Source: Acidobacteriaceae bacterium (GTDB lineage: Bacteria > Acidobacteriota > Terriglobia > Terriglobales > Acidobacteriaceae). Taken from it: a DNA stretch of 64,000 nt. The notes under the pieces were generated by a model. That model worked only from the letters and a program-made list of their open reading frames with translations. It had not been told where the DNA came from and made no database searches. Location of the stretch: the NCBI GenBank assembly GCA_025462735.1, contig JAOAPC010000008.1:372001-436000 (forward strand), given 5' to 3'. A program made the translations under genes and the position numbers. Position 1 is the first letter of the stretch. Each line of letters begins with the position of its first letter. Below are positions 1 to 8,873 of this stretch, one piece after another.

Positions 1-243
1 ACTTCCCGCGTGCACGTGCCGGTGTATGCGGGCAATCGGCAGGTGGGGAAAGCGACTTCGACGACCTGGTCTCCGGTGCTGAAAAAATTAATTGCACTGG
101 CCAGTGTAGAGACCGAACATTCGAAGCTCGGAACCAAGCTGCAGCTCGAAATTACGATCGAAGCAGTGCGGAAGAAGGCGGCAGCGACGGTGGTGAAAAT
201 GCCGTTTTTCAATCCGGCGAGGAAGACGGCGGTGCCGGTATAG
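1..243 (+). CDS. GcvT-family aminomethyltransferase, C-terminal part (partial at window start)
   Basis: The reading frame is open from base 1 and stops at 243, so only the last 80 residues are present. They match the C-terminal barrel of the glycine-cleavage T-protein family: a segment reading VGKATSTTWSP, then IALASVE, and finally the VVKMPFF motif close to the end. T-proteins transfer the aminomethyl carbon of glycine to tetrahydrofolate. YgfZ-like folate-binding relatives share this domain, so the exact member cannot be fixed from the tail alone. The 3' end overlaps the convergent small gene at 209-439 by 35 bases. Confidence 0.8.
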   Translation, partial: TSRVHVPVYAGNRQVGKATSTTWSPVLKKLIALASVETEHSKLGTKLQLEITIEAVRKKAAATVVKMPFFNPARKTAVPV

Positions 244-439
244 TATCGCCACGAGTGTACGTCCCGAGAACCGCGCACAGCTCCTGCTGGCGCAGCGTGC
301 AGCGTTCCAAATCAAGAAATCTTCCTGCGAACAATGCGGCTTGCGCGTCGGCGATCGCACACGCGATCTCCTCGACCAGAGTGCGGGCATCGTTGTATGA
401 CTGCTCTAGGGATTGCGGCTCTGACAGTGAATTACTCAC
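209..439 (-). CDS. Small hypothetical protein, helical
   Basis: A 76-residue protein starting at a GTG (439). It is mostly helical (about residues 8-60) with a proline/serine tail. The pattern LVEEIACAIADAQAALFAGRF followed by a second helix with RQQELCAVLG vaguely recalls the antiparallel helices of FlgN-like chaperones, but this is too weak to name a family. It ends inside the convergent GcvT-type gene, overlapping its last 35 bases. No strong ribosome binding site is visible. It may be a real lineage-specific gene; coding status is moderately supported by its composition only. Confidence 0.45.
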   Translation of the reverse strand: MSNSLSEPQSLEQSYNDARTLVEEIACAIADAQAALFAGRFLDLERCTLRQQELCAVLGTYTRGDTIPAPPSSSPD

Positions 440-531
440 AAGGCGCGGGTGACGAAGGCTTCTCGTCTTACCGTTCGTATCATCGGCTGTAAATCAAAAA
501 ACTTTAATGCGAGGACGAAAGCATTACCACA

Positions 532-575
532 GAGGCCATAGAGTTGCACAGAGACAGAGCTACACAGAGAAATCA
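532..575. repeat. CACAGAG-type dispersed word repeat
   Basis: Purine-rich sequence built from variants of the word CACAGAG (ACCACAGAGG, GCACAGAGAC, ACACAGAG) lying just downstream of apt. A related copy (AACCACAGAGGACACC) occurs near 25143-25170 after the cytochrome c gene. No coding or terminator role is evident. Confidence 0.5.
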
Positions 576-614
576 AGAACTGCCGCTCCTGTCGTAATCT
601 AGCAACGGCTCGGA

Positions 615-1172
615 CTACTTGTCATAATGCAGTAGCGAAAAGATGTCGTATTTTTTTAGCTTGTCGCGTGGATGAAGGAAATCCAGTTCGATCACAAAAC
701 CCAAACCGGCGATCTCCGCCCCCAGCGATTCGGCGAGATGGGCGGTGGCCTCGGCCGTCCCGCCTGTAGCGAGCAGGTCATCGACAATGATGACGCGTTG
801 CCCTTTCTGAATGGCGTCGCGGTGAATTTCGAGTGTGTTGGTGCCGTATTCGAGGGCGTAATCGTATTTGGCGGTGGCTGCCGGAAGCTTTCCAGGCTTG
901 CGCACGGGAACAAATCCGGCGTTGAGCCGGTAGGCCACCGTAGGCCCAAAAATAAAACCGCGGGCTTCCATACCCAGCACCAAGTCTATGTCTTTCGCCA
1001 AGTAATGCTCGGAGAGCGCGTCGATCAGCGTGGCGAAGCCCAGCTTATCTTTCAGCAGCGTGGTGATGTCATAGAACAAAATGCCGGGCTTGGGAAAATC
1101 CGGCACCTCGCGAATGAGCTTCTTCAGGTGTTCGCATTTCACACTCGCCTTCGACGACGAGGCATCCGGCAT
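615..1172 (-). CDS. apt: Adenine phosphoribosyltransferase
   Basis: A 185-residue type I phosphoribosyltransferase that makes AMP from adenine and PRPP in purine salvage. The PRPP-binding loop is at residues 127-141 ([15 protein letters not shown]), and the hood/flexible-loop region ([10 protein letters not shown]) is near 88-97. Its length is normal for Apt. The ATG follows directly on the TAA stop of acyP (TAA at 1173-1175, ATG at 1170-1172), so the two are almost certainly cotranscribed and probably translationally coupled. efp lies upstream on the same strand. Confidence 0.96.
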   Translation of the reverse strand: MPDASSSKASVKCEHLKKLIREVPDFPKPGILFYDITTLLKDKLGFATLIDALSEHYLAKDIDLVLGMEARGFIFGPTVAYRLNAGFVPVRKPGKLPAATAKYDYALEYGTNTLEIHRDAIQKGQRVIIVDDLLATGGTAEATAHLAESLGAEIAGLGFVIELDFLHPRDKLKKYDIFSLLHYDK

Positions 1173-1463
1173 TTACCACGCTCCTTCAATACGAAATGTG
1201 TTCAGGCCCGGCACGGGCTTGGCTTCTAATTCTTGGACGTTGTCCACGCGGGCGGCTCTCGGTCCTTGCTGCAACCGCGATCGAAGGCCGGAAAGCTGAT
1301 CGCGCGTCCCCGTAGCCAGCACCTCTACGCTGCCATCAGAATTGTTGCGGACCCATCCGGAGATACCGAGCGTTTTTGCCTCGCGCTCAACAAACCAGCG
1401 GAAGCCCACACCCTGCACGCGTCCGCGAACTACGAATTGCTTAGTTTGTGCATCTGTTGGCAT
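1173..1463 (-). CDS. acyP: Acylphosphatase
   Basis: A 96-residue acylphosphatase that hydrolyses carboxyl-phosphate bonds such as acetyl phosphate. The signature GRVQGVGFRWF (residues 14-24) carries the catalytic Arg (R22), and WVRNNSDGSVEV carries the catalytic Asn (N40). The length is typical. It sits immediately upstream of apt with no intergenic base, and 239 bp downstream of efp on the same strand. Confidence 0.95.
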   Translation of the reverse strand: MPTDAQTKQFVVRGRVQGVGFRWFVEREAKTLGISGWVRNNSDGSVEVLATGTRDQLSGLRSRLQQGPRAARVDNVQELEAKPVPGLNTFRIEGAW

Positions 1464-1702
1464 GACACGGTTCAGTTAAAAACTCCAGCGCGAATCGACG
1501 GCGTTCAACTCGGACGGATCCAGCGCTTCACTGGCATCCCCACAAAAGCAGCGGCTAGCACAACAAGTGACGCAAGAACAACCTTCCTGGCCCGTTTGCA
1601 CGCGGGAGCTTCTCAGACGGAAGCGAAGGAATTAACGCCTCGAGAATGATCAGGCGGATGTGAACATCTACAGCGTCGAATTGCGATCCATCCCATGCCT
1701 GG

Positions 1703-2263
1703 CTATGCTCTCGACAAGTAAACTCCTTCAGCCGTGTCCACTTTTATTTTTTCGCCTTCATTGATAAACGGCGGAACCTGCACCACTAGCCCGGTTTCGG
1801 TCTTAGCAGGTTTCGTCACGCTGGATGCGGTCGCGCTCTTCAATCCGGGCTCAGTTTCGAGAACGGTCAACTCCACGGTCTGCGGGAGCTCAATGCCAAC
1901 CGCTTTACCGTCGTAGAACTCCACTTTGATCTGCAGGTTGGGAATCAGATAATCGACCGCATCGCCGAGAATGTCTCGGGTCAGGTGGAGCTGTTCGTAA
2001 TTCTCCGTGTTCATGAAGTAGTATCCGTCGCCATCGTTGTAGAGATATTCCATCTCGGTTTCGTCGACGTTGATTCTTTCGATGGGGTCGGGCGAGCGGA
2101 AACGGTGCTCGAACATGGCTCCGGTGCGCAGGTTGCGCAGCTTGGCCTGAATGAACGCCCGCAAGTTGCCGGGGGTGCGGTGCTCGACGCTGAATACGGA
2201 ATGCAGATCATTATTGTGCTTGATGATCATGCCGGGACGCAGTTGGGTGGCTGGAATGGCCAT
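1703..2263 (-). CDS. efp: Elongation factor P
   Basis: A 186-residue EF-P, which binds between the P and E sites and rescues ribosomes stalled on polyproline. All three OB-type domains are present: the N-terminal KOW-like domain (1-65), the central domain with [12 protein letters not shown], and the C-terminal domain ending [18 protein letters not shown]. The loop that enters the peptidyl-transferase centre reads RTPGNLRAF, so the tip residue is Asn33. Most studied EF-Ps carry a modified Lys (EpmA/YmfI type) or Arg (EarP type) there. No modification gene is seen in the window. The ATG at 2263 follows an AGGAGAG Shine-Dalgarno. Confidence 0.96.
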   Translation of the reverse strand: MAIPATQLRPGMIIKHNNDLHSVFSVEHRTPGNLRAFIQAKLRNLRTGAMFEHRFRSPDPIERINVDETEMEYLYNDGDGYYFMNTENYEQLHLTRDILGDAVDYLIPNLQIKVEFYDGKAVGIELPQTVELTVLETEPGLKSATASSVTKPAKTETGLVVQVPPFINEGEKIKVDTAEGVYLSRA

Positions 2264-2544
2264 TGCTAAATCGCTCTCCTTGTTTCTTGAGCCTTGGCTT
2301 TGAACCTTGGCTTGTGGACCAGGACGTAATTATGACTGCCGAAGGACAAGGCAGCCATGATGCCGGTGTGGGCTAACCTCTGTATTTTATACGGCTTGGT
2401 TGAATTTGGGAATCCGACGAGAGGTGCGCAAAACGGGAACGACGAGGTCCGCGGAAATGTATATGCGCCTATCGCAGAGAGTTGCAGACAGCTAAAATGT
2501 AAGTGAACGAATCATAGTCTAAAATTTGGCGACGAGGTGTGTTC

Positions 2545-2835
2545 ATGGCAGAAGGCAAATATGAGAGCGGCAGTACAGTCGGCACGGCAATTACTTTTCT
2601 CCTGATCGGATTAGGCGCGGGCACAGTCATCGGCATGCTGCTGGCCCCGAAACCGGGCAAGCAGATGCGCCGCGATTTGCGCCGCGGATATGACACCGCG
2701 CGGGAGACCTTCGACGACTGGAAAGAGAACGCTAAAGACTTCGCCGAAGACGTGATGGAGCGCGGCTCCGATTTTGCCGATGATGTGCGCGACCGGGTCA
2801 CTCCGGTGGTGAAAGCGGTCAAGCAGCGCCGCTAG
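2545..2835 (+). CDS. YtxH domain-containing membrane-associated protein
   Basis: A 96-residue protein. The ATG at 2545 is preferred over the GTG at 2539 because GACGAGG lies 7 bases upstream. It has one glycine-rich transmembrane segment (about residues 12-34, ending MLLAPKPGKQMR), which is the hallmark of YtxH/general-stress proteins. A long amphipathic charged helix follows (RRDLRRGYDTARETFDDW and onward). The family is linked to envelope or general stress, with unknown mechanism. It is monocistronic and convergent with the AMIN-domain gene 17 bp downstream. Confidence 0.85.
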   Translation: MAEGKYESGSTVGTAITFLLIGLGAGTVIGMLLAPKPGKQMRRDLRRGYDTARETFDDWKENAKDFAEDVMERGSDFADDVRDRVTPVVKAVKQRR

Positions 2836-2852
2836 TTATTCAGAACTTAGTC

Positions 2853-4220
2853 TCAGAAAATTGCGCGGAAAAAGCTGCCGATTCGTCCGAAGAATCCCTT
2901 GTGCTCCGGCTTCGGAGCTGTGGGTGGCGGCAGCACCACCAATGGCGGGAGAGGGTCGGATGGCCTAGCCGAGAGCGGCAGAGCCGCTGCTTCCTCGATC
3001 ACGGGCGCAGGCGGATGGGCGGCACGTAATCGTGCCAGTTCTTTGGCGTTGAATACCAGCGGGGCCGAGATTTGCACCTTGCCGTCGTCGCCTGGAGCTC
3101 CTGCAGCTTTCGATTCTGCAATTGGGCTCGCGATTGGTTTCTCCGCAGTTCCGCCGTCGGTTCCAGCGCCCGCCGCAATCGAAGGCTCGCTGTTTGAATC
3201 CGCTAGAGCTAAATTGGCGCCCGTCTTCCCTTCCCGTACTACTGAGGCGGGGTCGACCGCCGCGCGCATAACAGGTTCTTGGGGCGAAGGACATCCGCAG
3301 GCCGCCAATGGTGTTTCGACCGACTGCATTCGGCCTTGGCGAAATAAAACCTGCTGCTCAGGTTTCACCTCATAAGTTCCGTTGCCGAGCAGCTCTGCAA
3401 CCACGATAGACGAGTTGCTTCCTGGCAGTGAGCTGACGCAGGTGTCCCCGCGCGCGTCTGACTTTATGGCCAGATTGAACTCACCCGGGCCAGGGAGCAG
3501 GATGCGAAAGTCGGGCGTGAGAATCGAATCCGAAGATTCAGCGAGATGATAATGGGTCTCGAGTGATCCGGTGTTCATGCCCAGCATTAAATCCTGCCCA
3601 TTGGGAGAAGTTGCGACTGAAACTGTGGTCCCCGGGCACACTCTTATTTCGCCGCCACGCGCAAGACGCAAAACCGCGGTTTCATCTTTAGCGGCGATGG
3701 ACGATCCGCTGGCCACCCGGCTACCGGCTTCAACCAACGTGCCGGAACTCCCTTGGGCGTAGGGAACTGCAATTGGCTGAACTCCCGGGGTGAGTGCGGG
3801 AACCGATGCCGGCTTGGCGTTCGCCGCTTCGTCAGACCGGATTCGTATATTCAGCCGGTTTCCCAAAGCATCCCAGGTGTAGCTGACCGGCGCGGCAAGA
3901 TCGAGCACAATGCGGGTGACGGCTGGCGCAACCTGATATTGGTTCATCCGGACGCCTTTGATCTGCTGGTTGCGGAAAGCAATCCGTTTGCGCGGGATGT
4001 TCAGGGTTGAGTCAGGAAGATCGATCACTAACCGCAGCGGGCCTTCAACCGTTTGCAACTGAGGCGTGAGCGGCTGCGTTGTAAGGATTTCGACGGTCGC
4101 GCCGCTCTCTGCGGGAATAACTCTGACCGACTGCACACCAGCCACCTGGCCGTTCGCAAACGCCGGCAAGCCGAATGCAGCCAGAACAAGTGCGCAAGAA
4201 TGGGCTCGGACACAAGACAA
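2853..4220 (-). CDS. AMIN-domain and FecR-like periplasmic protein
   Basis: A 455-residue exported protein. A signal peptide occupies residues 1-24 (hydrophobic, ending AFANGQ). An AMIN domain at about 30-130 (SVRVIPAESGATVEI, RLVIDLPDS, GVRMNQYQ, VTRIVLDL) probably binds peptidoglycan or localises the protein. A FecR-like beta segment follows at about 155-300 (VLRLARGGEIRVCPGTTVSV). The C-terminal 150 residues are proline/alanine-rich and disordered, ending in a short basic-aromatic tail (KGFFGRIGSFFRAIF). AMIN domains occur in amidases and secretins, but no enzymatic domain is visible here. A PilZ gene lies upstream on the same strand. Confidence 0.8.
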   Translation of the reverse strand: MSCVRAHSCALVLAAFGLPAFANGQVAGVQSVRVIPAESGATVEILTTQPLTPQLQTVEGPLRLVIDLPDSTLNIPRKRIAFRNQQIKGVRMNQYQVAPAVTRIVLDLAAPVSYTWDALGNRLNIRIRSDEAANAKPASVPALTPGVQPIAVPYAQGSSGTLVEAGSRVASGSSIAAKDETAVLRLARGGEIRVCPGTTVSVATSPNGQDLMLGMNTGSLETHYHLAESSDSILTPDFRILLPGPGEFNLAIKSDARGDTCVSSLPGSNSSIVVAELLGNGTYEVKPEQQVLFRQGRMQSVETPLAACGCPSPQEPVMRAAVDPASVVREGKTGANLALADSNSEPSIAAGAGTDGGTAEKPIASPIAESKAAGAPGDDGKVQISAPLVFNAKELARLRAAHPPAPVIEEAAALPLSARPSDPLPPLVVLPPPTAPKPEHKGFFGRIGSFFRAIF

Positions 4221-4323
4221 AGCAATTCCTGATTATGGAAGGTCTTGGGTTGAGAGTAGCACTAGTTCAGGGGGTTATAAAGTATCCGGCTTCAGACATC
4301 GCAGCCGGAACGTGCACCGAAGT

Positions 4324-4659
4324 TCATGATTCCGCGAGAAATTCGTACTCGTCGATAACGGCCGCGACGGGCACTTTTGAATCTGCCAGCCCATCATCGA
4401 CGCGCACAACCTTGCCTTTACAGCGAACGCGAATGCTTTCTGTAAGAGTGATTTCTGGCGGGAGAGTCAGGGTGAATTCGATAGCGGAACCCGCGCTCAT
4501 GGGAGCATCGAGATAAAAACATATGCCGCGCGCGCTTACGTCGCGGGTCTGTGCCGGAAGCGCCACGCTCGCATTGCCGGCATAGTTCACAGAGACAGGC
4601 AAGCGTAACGCGAAGCGACGAGTAGCGCGTTTTTCGCCCTGCTGGACTTCAACTTCCAT
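4324..4659 (-). CDS. PilZ domain protein
   Basis: A 111-residue single-domain PilZ protein, a probable cyclic-di-GMP receptor. The two ligand motifs are present: the basic cluster RRFALRLP (residues 14-21, RxxxR type) and DVSARG (40-45, [D/N]xSxxG type). A standalone PilZ often controls motility, polysaccharide or envelope functions through protein contacts. It lies 103 bp upstream of the AMIN/FecR gene on the same strand and may share its transcript; no promoter was assigned. Confidence 0.9.
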   Translation of the reverse strand: MEVEVQQGEKRATRRFALRLPVSVNYAGNASVALPAQTRDVSARGICFYLDAPMSAGSAIEFTLTLPPEITLTESIRVRCKGKVVRVDDGLADSKVPVAAVIDEYEFLAES

Positions 4660-4817
4660 GCGGAAGACTCTTAAACCCCTGTAAGAATGTAACTTCGGGA
4701 GCTACCTGTCAAGAGGAACTTACCATATGTCATGGGTTGGGGCCTGGTACATCCTCACGAAGCTGATGCATCGGCGCGCCGACATCGCTGAACAGAGCTT
4801 GATGTAATCTGGTTAGG

Positions 4818-5393
4818 ATGGTTTTCGTCCTCGACAATTACGATTCTTTCACCTACAACCTGGTGCAATATCTAGGCGAATTGGGCGCGGAAGTGGTTGT
4901 ACGCCGGAACGATCAGGTCACGGTCAAGGAAGTGAAGGCCATGCGACCGGAGCGCATCGTCATCTCGCCTGGCCCGTGTACACCGCAGGAAGCGGGCATC
5001 AGCATCGATTTGTTTCGGCAGCTCAGCGGGGAGTTTCCCATCCTGGGGGTCTGCCTGGGTCACCAGGCCTTGGGAGCCGCGTTTGGAGGAAAAGTGGTGC
5101 GAGCGCCGCACCTGATGCACGGAAAAACCAGCCAGGTGAAACACGATGGCCGCACCGTCTTCAAAGATCTGCAATCGCCGTTCACGGCTACGCGCTACCA
5201 CTCACTGATTGTGGAAGAGAAGGGTTTGCCGTCCGATCTTGAAGTCAGCGCCTGGACAACGGAGCCGGATGGCTCACGAACAATTATGGGGTTGCGGCAT
5301 AAAAGTCTTCCGGTGGAAGGGGTCCAGTTTCATCCGGAAAGCGTGTTGACGGAAGAAGGTAAGAAGCTGATTGGAAATTTTTTAAAGATGTAG
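4818..5393 (+). CDS. trpG: Anthranilate/aminodeoxychorismate synthase glutamine amidotransferase subunit
   Basis: A 191-residue class I glutamine amidotransferase that supplies ammonia to TrpE or PabB. The catalytic triad is Cys79 (GVCLGHQ), His173 and Glu175 (QFHPES). The start [15 protein letters not shown] is the standard TrpG/PabA N-terminus. TrpG and PabA cannot be told apart by sequence, and many bacteria use one protein for both roles. No trpE or pabB is in the window. It is convergent with the fused shikimate-pathway gene, so aromatic functions cluster here. Confidence 0.93.
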   Translation: MVFVLDNYDSFTYNLVQYLGELGAEVVVRRNDQVTVKEVKAMRPERIVISPGPCTPQEAGISIDLFRQLSGEFPILGVCLGHQALGAAFGGKVVRAPHLMHGKTSQVKHDGRTVFKDLQSPFTATRYHSLIVEEKGLPSDLEVSAWTTEPDGSRTIMGLRHKSLPVEGVQFHPESVLTEEGKKLIGNFLKM

Positions 5394-5434
5394 GGATCGG
5401 TGCCTTCACCCGCGCGCTCGGAGCTGCGGCGGTC

Positions 5435-5458
5435 CCCCGGACACGAGGGCGTCCGGGG
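5435..5458. repeat. Palindromic repeat between convergent trpG and aroDE
   Basis: A perfect 8-bp stem, CCCCGGAC (5435-5442) and GTCCGGGG (5451-5458), with an 8-nt loop. It fills the 65-bp gap between two converging stop codons. There is no T-tract, so it is not a classical terminator. It resembles, but is not identical to, the GACGGGCG family found elsewhere in the window. Confidence 0.6.
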
Positions 5459-7030
5459 CTACACTGCTCGTTTCTCCTTCAATCCATTTCTGGCTGCAGC
5501 TCTCTCGGCCAATGCCAAATTCACAATGCGCAACATTTCCTCTCGCGGCGCCGGCTTGCCGGTCCAGATTTCGAATTGCCGCGCTGCCTGATGCACAAAC
5601 ATCACGCTTCCCGGGATAGCTTCCGCGCCACGCTCTTTCGCGAGTTTCAGCAGCCGGGTCTCGGCGGGATCGTAAACCATGTCAAATACATACTTGGCCC
5701 TGATCTCCTCAGCGTTTAGGGGAGACTCGCGCGTGTTCCCCATCCCGACTGGCGTGGCATTGATGATGACGTCGAAATCTAATTTCTTCAGATCCGGGCG
5801 TTTCACGGTACGCGCCTTCGCCTGGCGAGCGAGTTTCTGCGCCGCCGCCACATTCCGGTTCAAAATGAAAATTTCTGCGCCGCGCTCTTTCAAGCCGAAC
5901 ACCGCAGCCCGTGCCGCTCCGCCAGCTCCCAATACCAGAATCCGGGCGCCGCTCAGTGGAATGCGTTGTTCCAACGGACGAACCACACCTGAGGTATCGG
6001 TGTTAAAGCCATAAAGTTTCCCATCCTGCGACCGAACGACAGTGTTGCAGGCGCCAATCTTCGAAGTGTGCGGATCGGTATTGTCCAGATACTTGAGGAT
6101 CGCCTCCTTATGCGGCATGGTAATGGCCAGACCGTGAATCGGTATTTCCCGGACGCAGGCGAGCAAGTCTTTCAGCGATTTCGTATTCAGCGCCAGAAAA
6201 ACTCCGTTCACATTTTCGCGTCGCAAAGCGGCATTCATGATCGCCGGCGAAAGAGAATGCGAAACCGGACTACCTGCCACGCCATAAACTTTCGTGGCCG
6301 CATCCACCTGATCGATGCGGTAGACAGTGCGTAGTTCCTGGGCCGTGACCTGGCCGGGCGCAGTCTTTTCGTCCGCCGTAAGAGCTGCGAAGGTGAACGC
6401 ACTACCGGCCCGGACACCCAGCACGCGGCTGATAATTCCCTGCTCACCCATGCACAACCCCACCAAGCTGTGCACATCCTGGTGCTTTTCGAGAAACTTC
6501 ATCATGGTGACGTTGTCAGTCAGGCTGGTGGCGGTGCTCACGATCTTGTAGAAGTCCGCCGGGTAGGCCGACATCTTCTTCAAGGTCTCATCCAGCTTCT
6601 GGGTCGCTCGAAAGTCGTGGAATGAGAGCACCAGTGCGGCTTTGCCCCGGAGTTTTGACAACTGAGCGGGTTTCAGCCGGACCGCAGTCTGAAGTTCAAC
6701 GTCCACCAGCTGGCAGCCTGCCTCGGCCACCTTGCCCAGGACCTCGAGTTGTGAGCTGATTGGGCCTTTGAATTTGCCTCCGCTGGCAACGCGCCGGCAG
6801 GTACCAATCACGGTGACGTGGGGATGGGTTTCGGTAAATTCCTTAATTTTGGCGATTGCGAGGCCCGGGCGCGCAATGTAATCTAACCTTAACTCAATAA
6901 AGGGGTTGTCTCTGGCGACGGTCTCGGCTTTTTCAAGCAGTTCACCGGGACTAGGGGCGGCAATGGCTACGCACACTCGCGATAGCCGCAGGTGCAGCAA
7001 CCTGGAATAGTGGGTATTTTCCGTGCCCAT
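5459..7030 (-). CDS. aroDE: Bifunctional 3-dehydroquinate dehydratase (type I) / shikimate dehydrogenase
   Basis: A 523-residue fusion catalysing steps 3 and 4 of the shikimate pathway. Residues about 15-240 are a type I dehydroquinase: VIGTCR, the catalytic His in SFHDF, and the Schiff-base Lys in ADFYKIVST. Residues about 245-515 are shikimate dehydrogenase: SHSLSPAIMN, ITMPHKE, GACNTVV, the NADP loop GAGGAARA, and NATPVGM. The order matches the plant and chlamydial DHQ-SDH enzymes, whereas most bacteria have separate genes. The ATG at 7030 follows no strong Shine-Dalgarno. The neighbour trpG uses chorismate made by this pathway. Confidence 0.95.
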   Translation of the reverse strand: MGTENTHYSRLLHLRLSRVCVAIAAPSPGELLEKAETVARDNPFIELRLDYIARPGLAIAKIKEFTETHPHVTVIGTCRRVASGGKFKGPISSQLEVLGKVAEAGCQLVDVELQTAVRLKPAQLSKLRGKAALVLSFHDFRATQKLDETLKKMSAYPADFYKIVSTATSLTDNVTMMKFLEKHQDVHSLVGLCMGEQGIISRVLGVRAGSAFTFAALTADEKTAPGQVTAQELRTVYRIDQVDAATKVYGVAGSPVSHSLSPAIMNAALRRENVNGVFLALNTKSLKDLLACVREIPIHGLAITMPHKEAILKYLDNTDPHTSKIGACNTVVRSQDGKLYGFNTDTSGVVRPLEQRIPLSGARILVLGAGGAARAAVFGLKERGAEIFILNRNVAAAQKLARQAKARTVKRPDLKKLDFDVIINATPVGMGNTRESPLNAEEIRAKYVFDMVYDPAETRLLKLAKERGAEAIPGSVMFVHQAARQFEIWTGKPAPREEMLRIVNLALAERAAARNGLKEKRAV

Positions 7031-7234
7031 TTAACCGCGCGATATTACAGGGACATAGCACCGGAGCGCAACAACATTGCACTGTTTTGGGGCAGTAAAC
7101 TTTTAAACATCCCCCGCAGTAGACCTGCGTAACCTTGACCCAGTCTGGTTACCTTGCTACTTTCCACATTGGAAGTTTCTTTGTTTTAAGCAACTTGGAG
7201 AAACATCGAGTCAGGCGCGGGCCTGGGAGGAACC

Positions 7235-8182
7235 ATGAAGAGAGCAGTATTTTTTTTGTTGCCGTTGATGGCCGGACTTTCCTGGGCGCAACAGGGCACA
7301 CCATCCGAGCCGACTCCTGACAGTACGGTGGGGACGACTGTTAACTTTCCGATCGAGAAGATACAAACCCCACGAAACGTTGACATTTACTGCGCTGGGT
7401 TCATTAAGAAGCCAGAATCCAAGGCCAAGTTCGTCACCGGCGGCCTGGAGTCGCCCTTCACGACCAACTTCGCAAACGGCGATGTCATTTACTTGCATGG
7501 CACAGGATACGAAGCCGGTCAGCAGTACACGATCATTCGCGAACTGAGGGACCTTAACCGCTCCGAACTCTTTCCGGGACAATTTGCGGCGGTGAAAGCG
7601 GCGGGCCGGCCATATGAAGAAGTAGCGCACGTCAGGATCATTGATACGCGTACCAAGATGGCGATTGCCCGCATCGAGTTCAGTTGCGACTCAGTCGCTC
7701 CCGGAGATTTGGTGACCCCGTTCGAGGGGAAACCAGCAGTCAATTTTCACCCTCCGCTGCGCTTCGACCGTTTCGCCCTGGCAAGTGGTCAAGTCAGTGG
7801 ACGCATCCTGCTCGCCAAAGACTTCGACTCCGAACTAGGCACCGGTAAGACGGTCTATTTGAACATTGGCGCGAACCAGGGATTGAAGGTGGGGGATTTC
7901 CTTCGCGCCGAACGCACAGCCAGCACGGTCGTGCATGATCCGGTAGACTCGCTTTCCTTTAAGGCGTCCTCTTACGAGATGACGCAGAACGAGCCTCCGA
8001 CGATAAATCCCGGCATGCTTGACCGCGGACATGGCCCGGTGATTGATACCAGCCAAATGCCGCGGCGAGGCGTTGGCGAAATCGTGATCATCGGGACTAC
8101 TCCGACGACCGCGACGGGAATGATCGTATTCTCGCTGGAGCCGGTGCACGTAGGCGATGCCGTGGAGCTCGACCAGCAGTAG
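7235..8182 (+). CDS. Secreted protein with FlgT-C-like end, function unknown
   Basis: A 315-residue exported protein; the ATG at 7235 is preceded by GGGAGG with 4-base spacing. The signal peptide is MKRAVFFLLPLMAGLSWAQ. The middle part is all-beta with no recognised domain. The C-terminal 120 residues contain two beta modules: VYLNIGANQGLKVGDFLRAER and, near the end, GEIVIIGTTPTTATGMI then VHVGDAVEL. These resemble the C-terminal domain of FlgT-like proteins seen in acidobacterial secreted proteins. It is a single-gene unit closed by a strong terminator. The role is unknown. Confidence 0.75.
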   Translation: MKRAVFFLLPLMAGLSWAQQGTPSEPTPDSTVGTTVNFPIEKIQTPRNVDIYCAGFIKKPESKAKFVTGGLESPFTTNFANGDVIYLHGTGYEAGQQYTIIRELRDLNRSELFPGQFAAVKAAGRPYEEVAHVRIIDTRTKMAIARIEFSCDSVAPGDLVTPFEGKPAVNFHPPLRFDRFALASGQVSGRILLAKDFDSELGTGKTVYLNIGANQGLKVGDFLRAERTASTVVHDPVDSLSFKASSYEMTQNEPPTINPGMLDRGHGPVIDTSQMPRRGVGEIVIIGTTPTTATGMIVFSLEPVHVGDAVELDQQ

Positions 8183-8205
8183 CTGGAATCAAAATATTCG
8201 CATGC

Positions 8206-8236
8206 TTCGGGAAGGAGAAATCCTTCCCGAATTTTT
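8206..8236 (+). terminator. Rho-independent terminator
   Basis: A perfect 11-bp stem, TTCGGGAAGGA (8206-8216) and TCCTTCCCGAA (8221-8231), with a GAAA tetraloop and a following T5 tract (8232-8236). It lies 24 bp after the stop of the secreted protein gene, and terminates it before the converging AMMECR1 gene. Confidence 0.92.
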
Positions 8237-8276
8237 GTGCGCTACGATGGCTCCGCATCGGTGCGCGAGGAAGAAG

Positions 8277-8873
8277 CTACGGACTGGGATCAGCAAACAC
8301 CTCGGCGGTGAACGCTTCGATGCGTGCGCCCGATAGCCATGCGTCGGGCGAGAGTCCTGCTTTAAGGCACGTCTGCTGCAGGAATGTAATCCGATCCCAT
8401 CCGTGCTCCGCCGGTACCTGAGGAAGTAAAAGCCCGCGCTGTGCCCCTTTAGAAAGCACCAGCCCATGGCGGCCAATGATGATCTCGTTCGGCGAAACCG
8501 CTTGCACAGGCGAAAGCACGCTGATGGAAATCTGGACCGTACGCGCCTCCGGCAGACTGATTGGTTGAAATCGCGGGTCTTCGCAAGCCGCTGCCCGCGC
8601 AGTTTCTATCACCGCGCGATAAACCGGCGAAATCGGCGCGGGAAAGCCCACGCAGCCGCGTAATTTCCGGTCCGAGTAGAGGGTCGTGAAAACCCCGCGC
8701 AGCTCCGCCAAGTGCGGCGACGGAGCAGGCACAGAAATCTCTCGTCCTTCGAGAAAAGAAAGGATCGATTCGTGCGCCATCTGCAGCAACAGCTTTCGTT
8801 CTTGGGGACTGTATTCCGTCGGTGCGCCAAGTGAGGTGAGAGCTGATGGCGGAGGTTCAGACTGCTGCGACAT
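8277..8873 (-). CDS. AmmeMemoRadiSam system protein A (AMMECR1 domain)
   Basis: A 198-residue AMMECR1-domain protein. The signature LRGCVG is at residues 71-76, with AACEDPRFQPIS and VQISISVLSP downstream. In many bacteria the family is encoded with a Memo-domain protein and a radical SAM enzyme (AmmeMemoRadiSam), but neither partner is in this window. The start overlaps the 3' end of pgsA by 17 bases, suggesting translational coupling. The biochemical function of the family is not settled. Confidence 0.9.
   Translation of the reverse strand: MSQQSEPPPSALTSLGAPTEYSPQERKLLLQMAHESILSFLEGREISVPAPSPHLAELRGVFTTLYSDRKLRGCVGFPAPISPVYRAVIETARAAACEDPRFQPISLPEARTVQISISVLSPVQAVSPNEIIIGRHGLVLSKGAQRGLLLPQVPAEHGWDRITFLQQTCLKAGLSPDAWLSGARIEAFTAEVFADPSP

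Noticed and set aside
672-1229. A 185-residue plus-strand frame opposite apt
   Set aside because: It is the antisense shadow of apt and acyP, whose catalytic motifs are complete.
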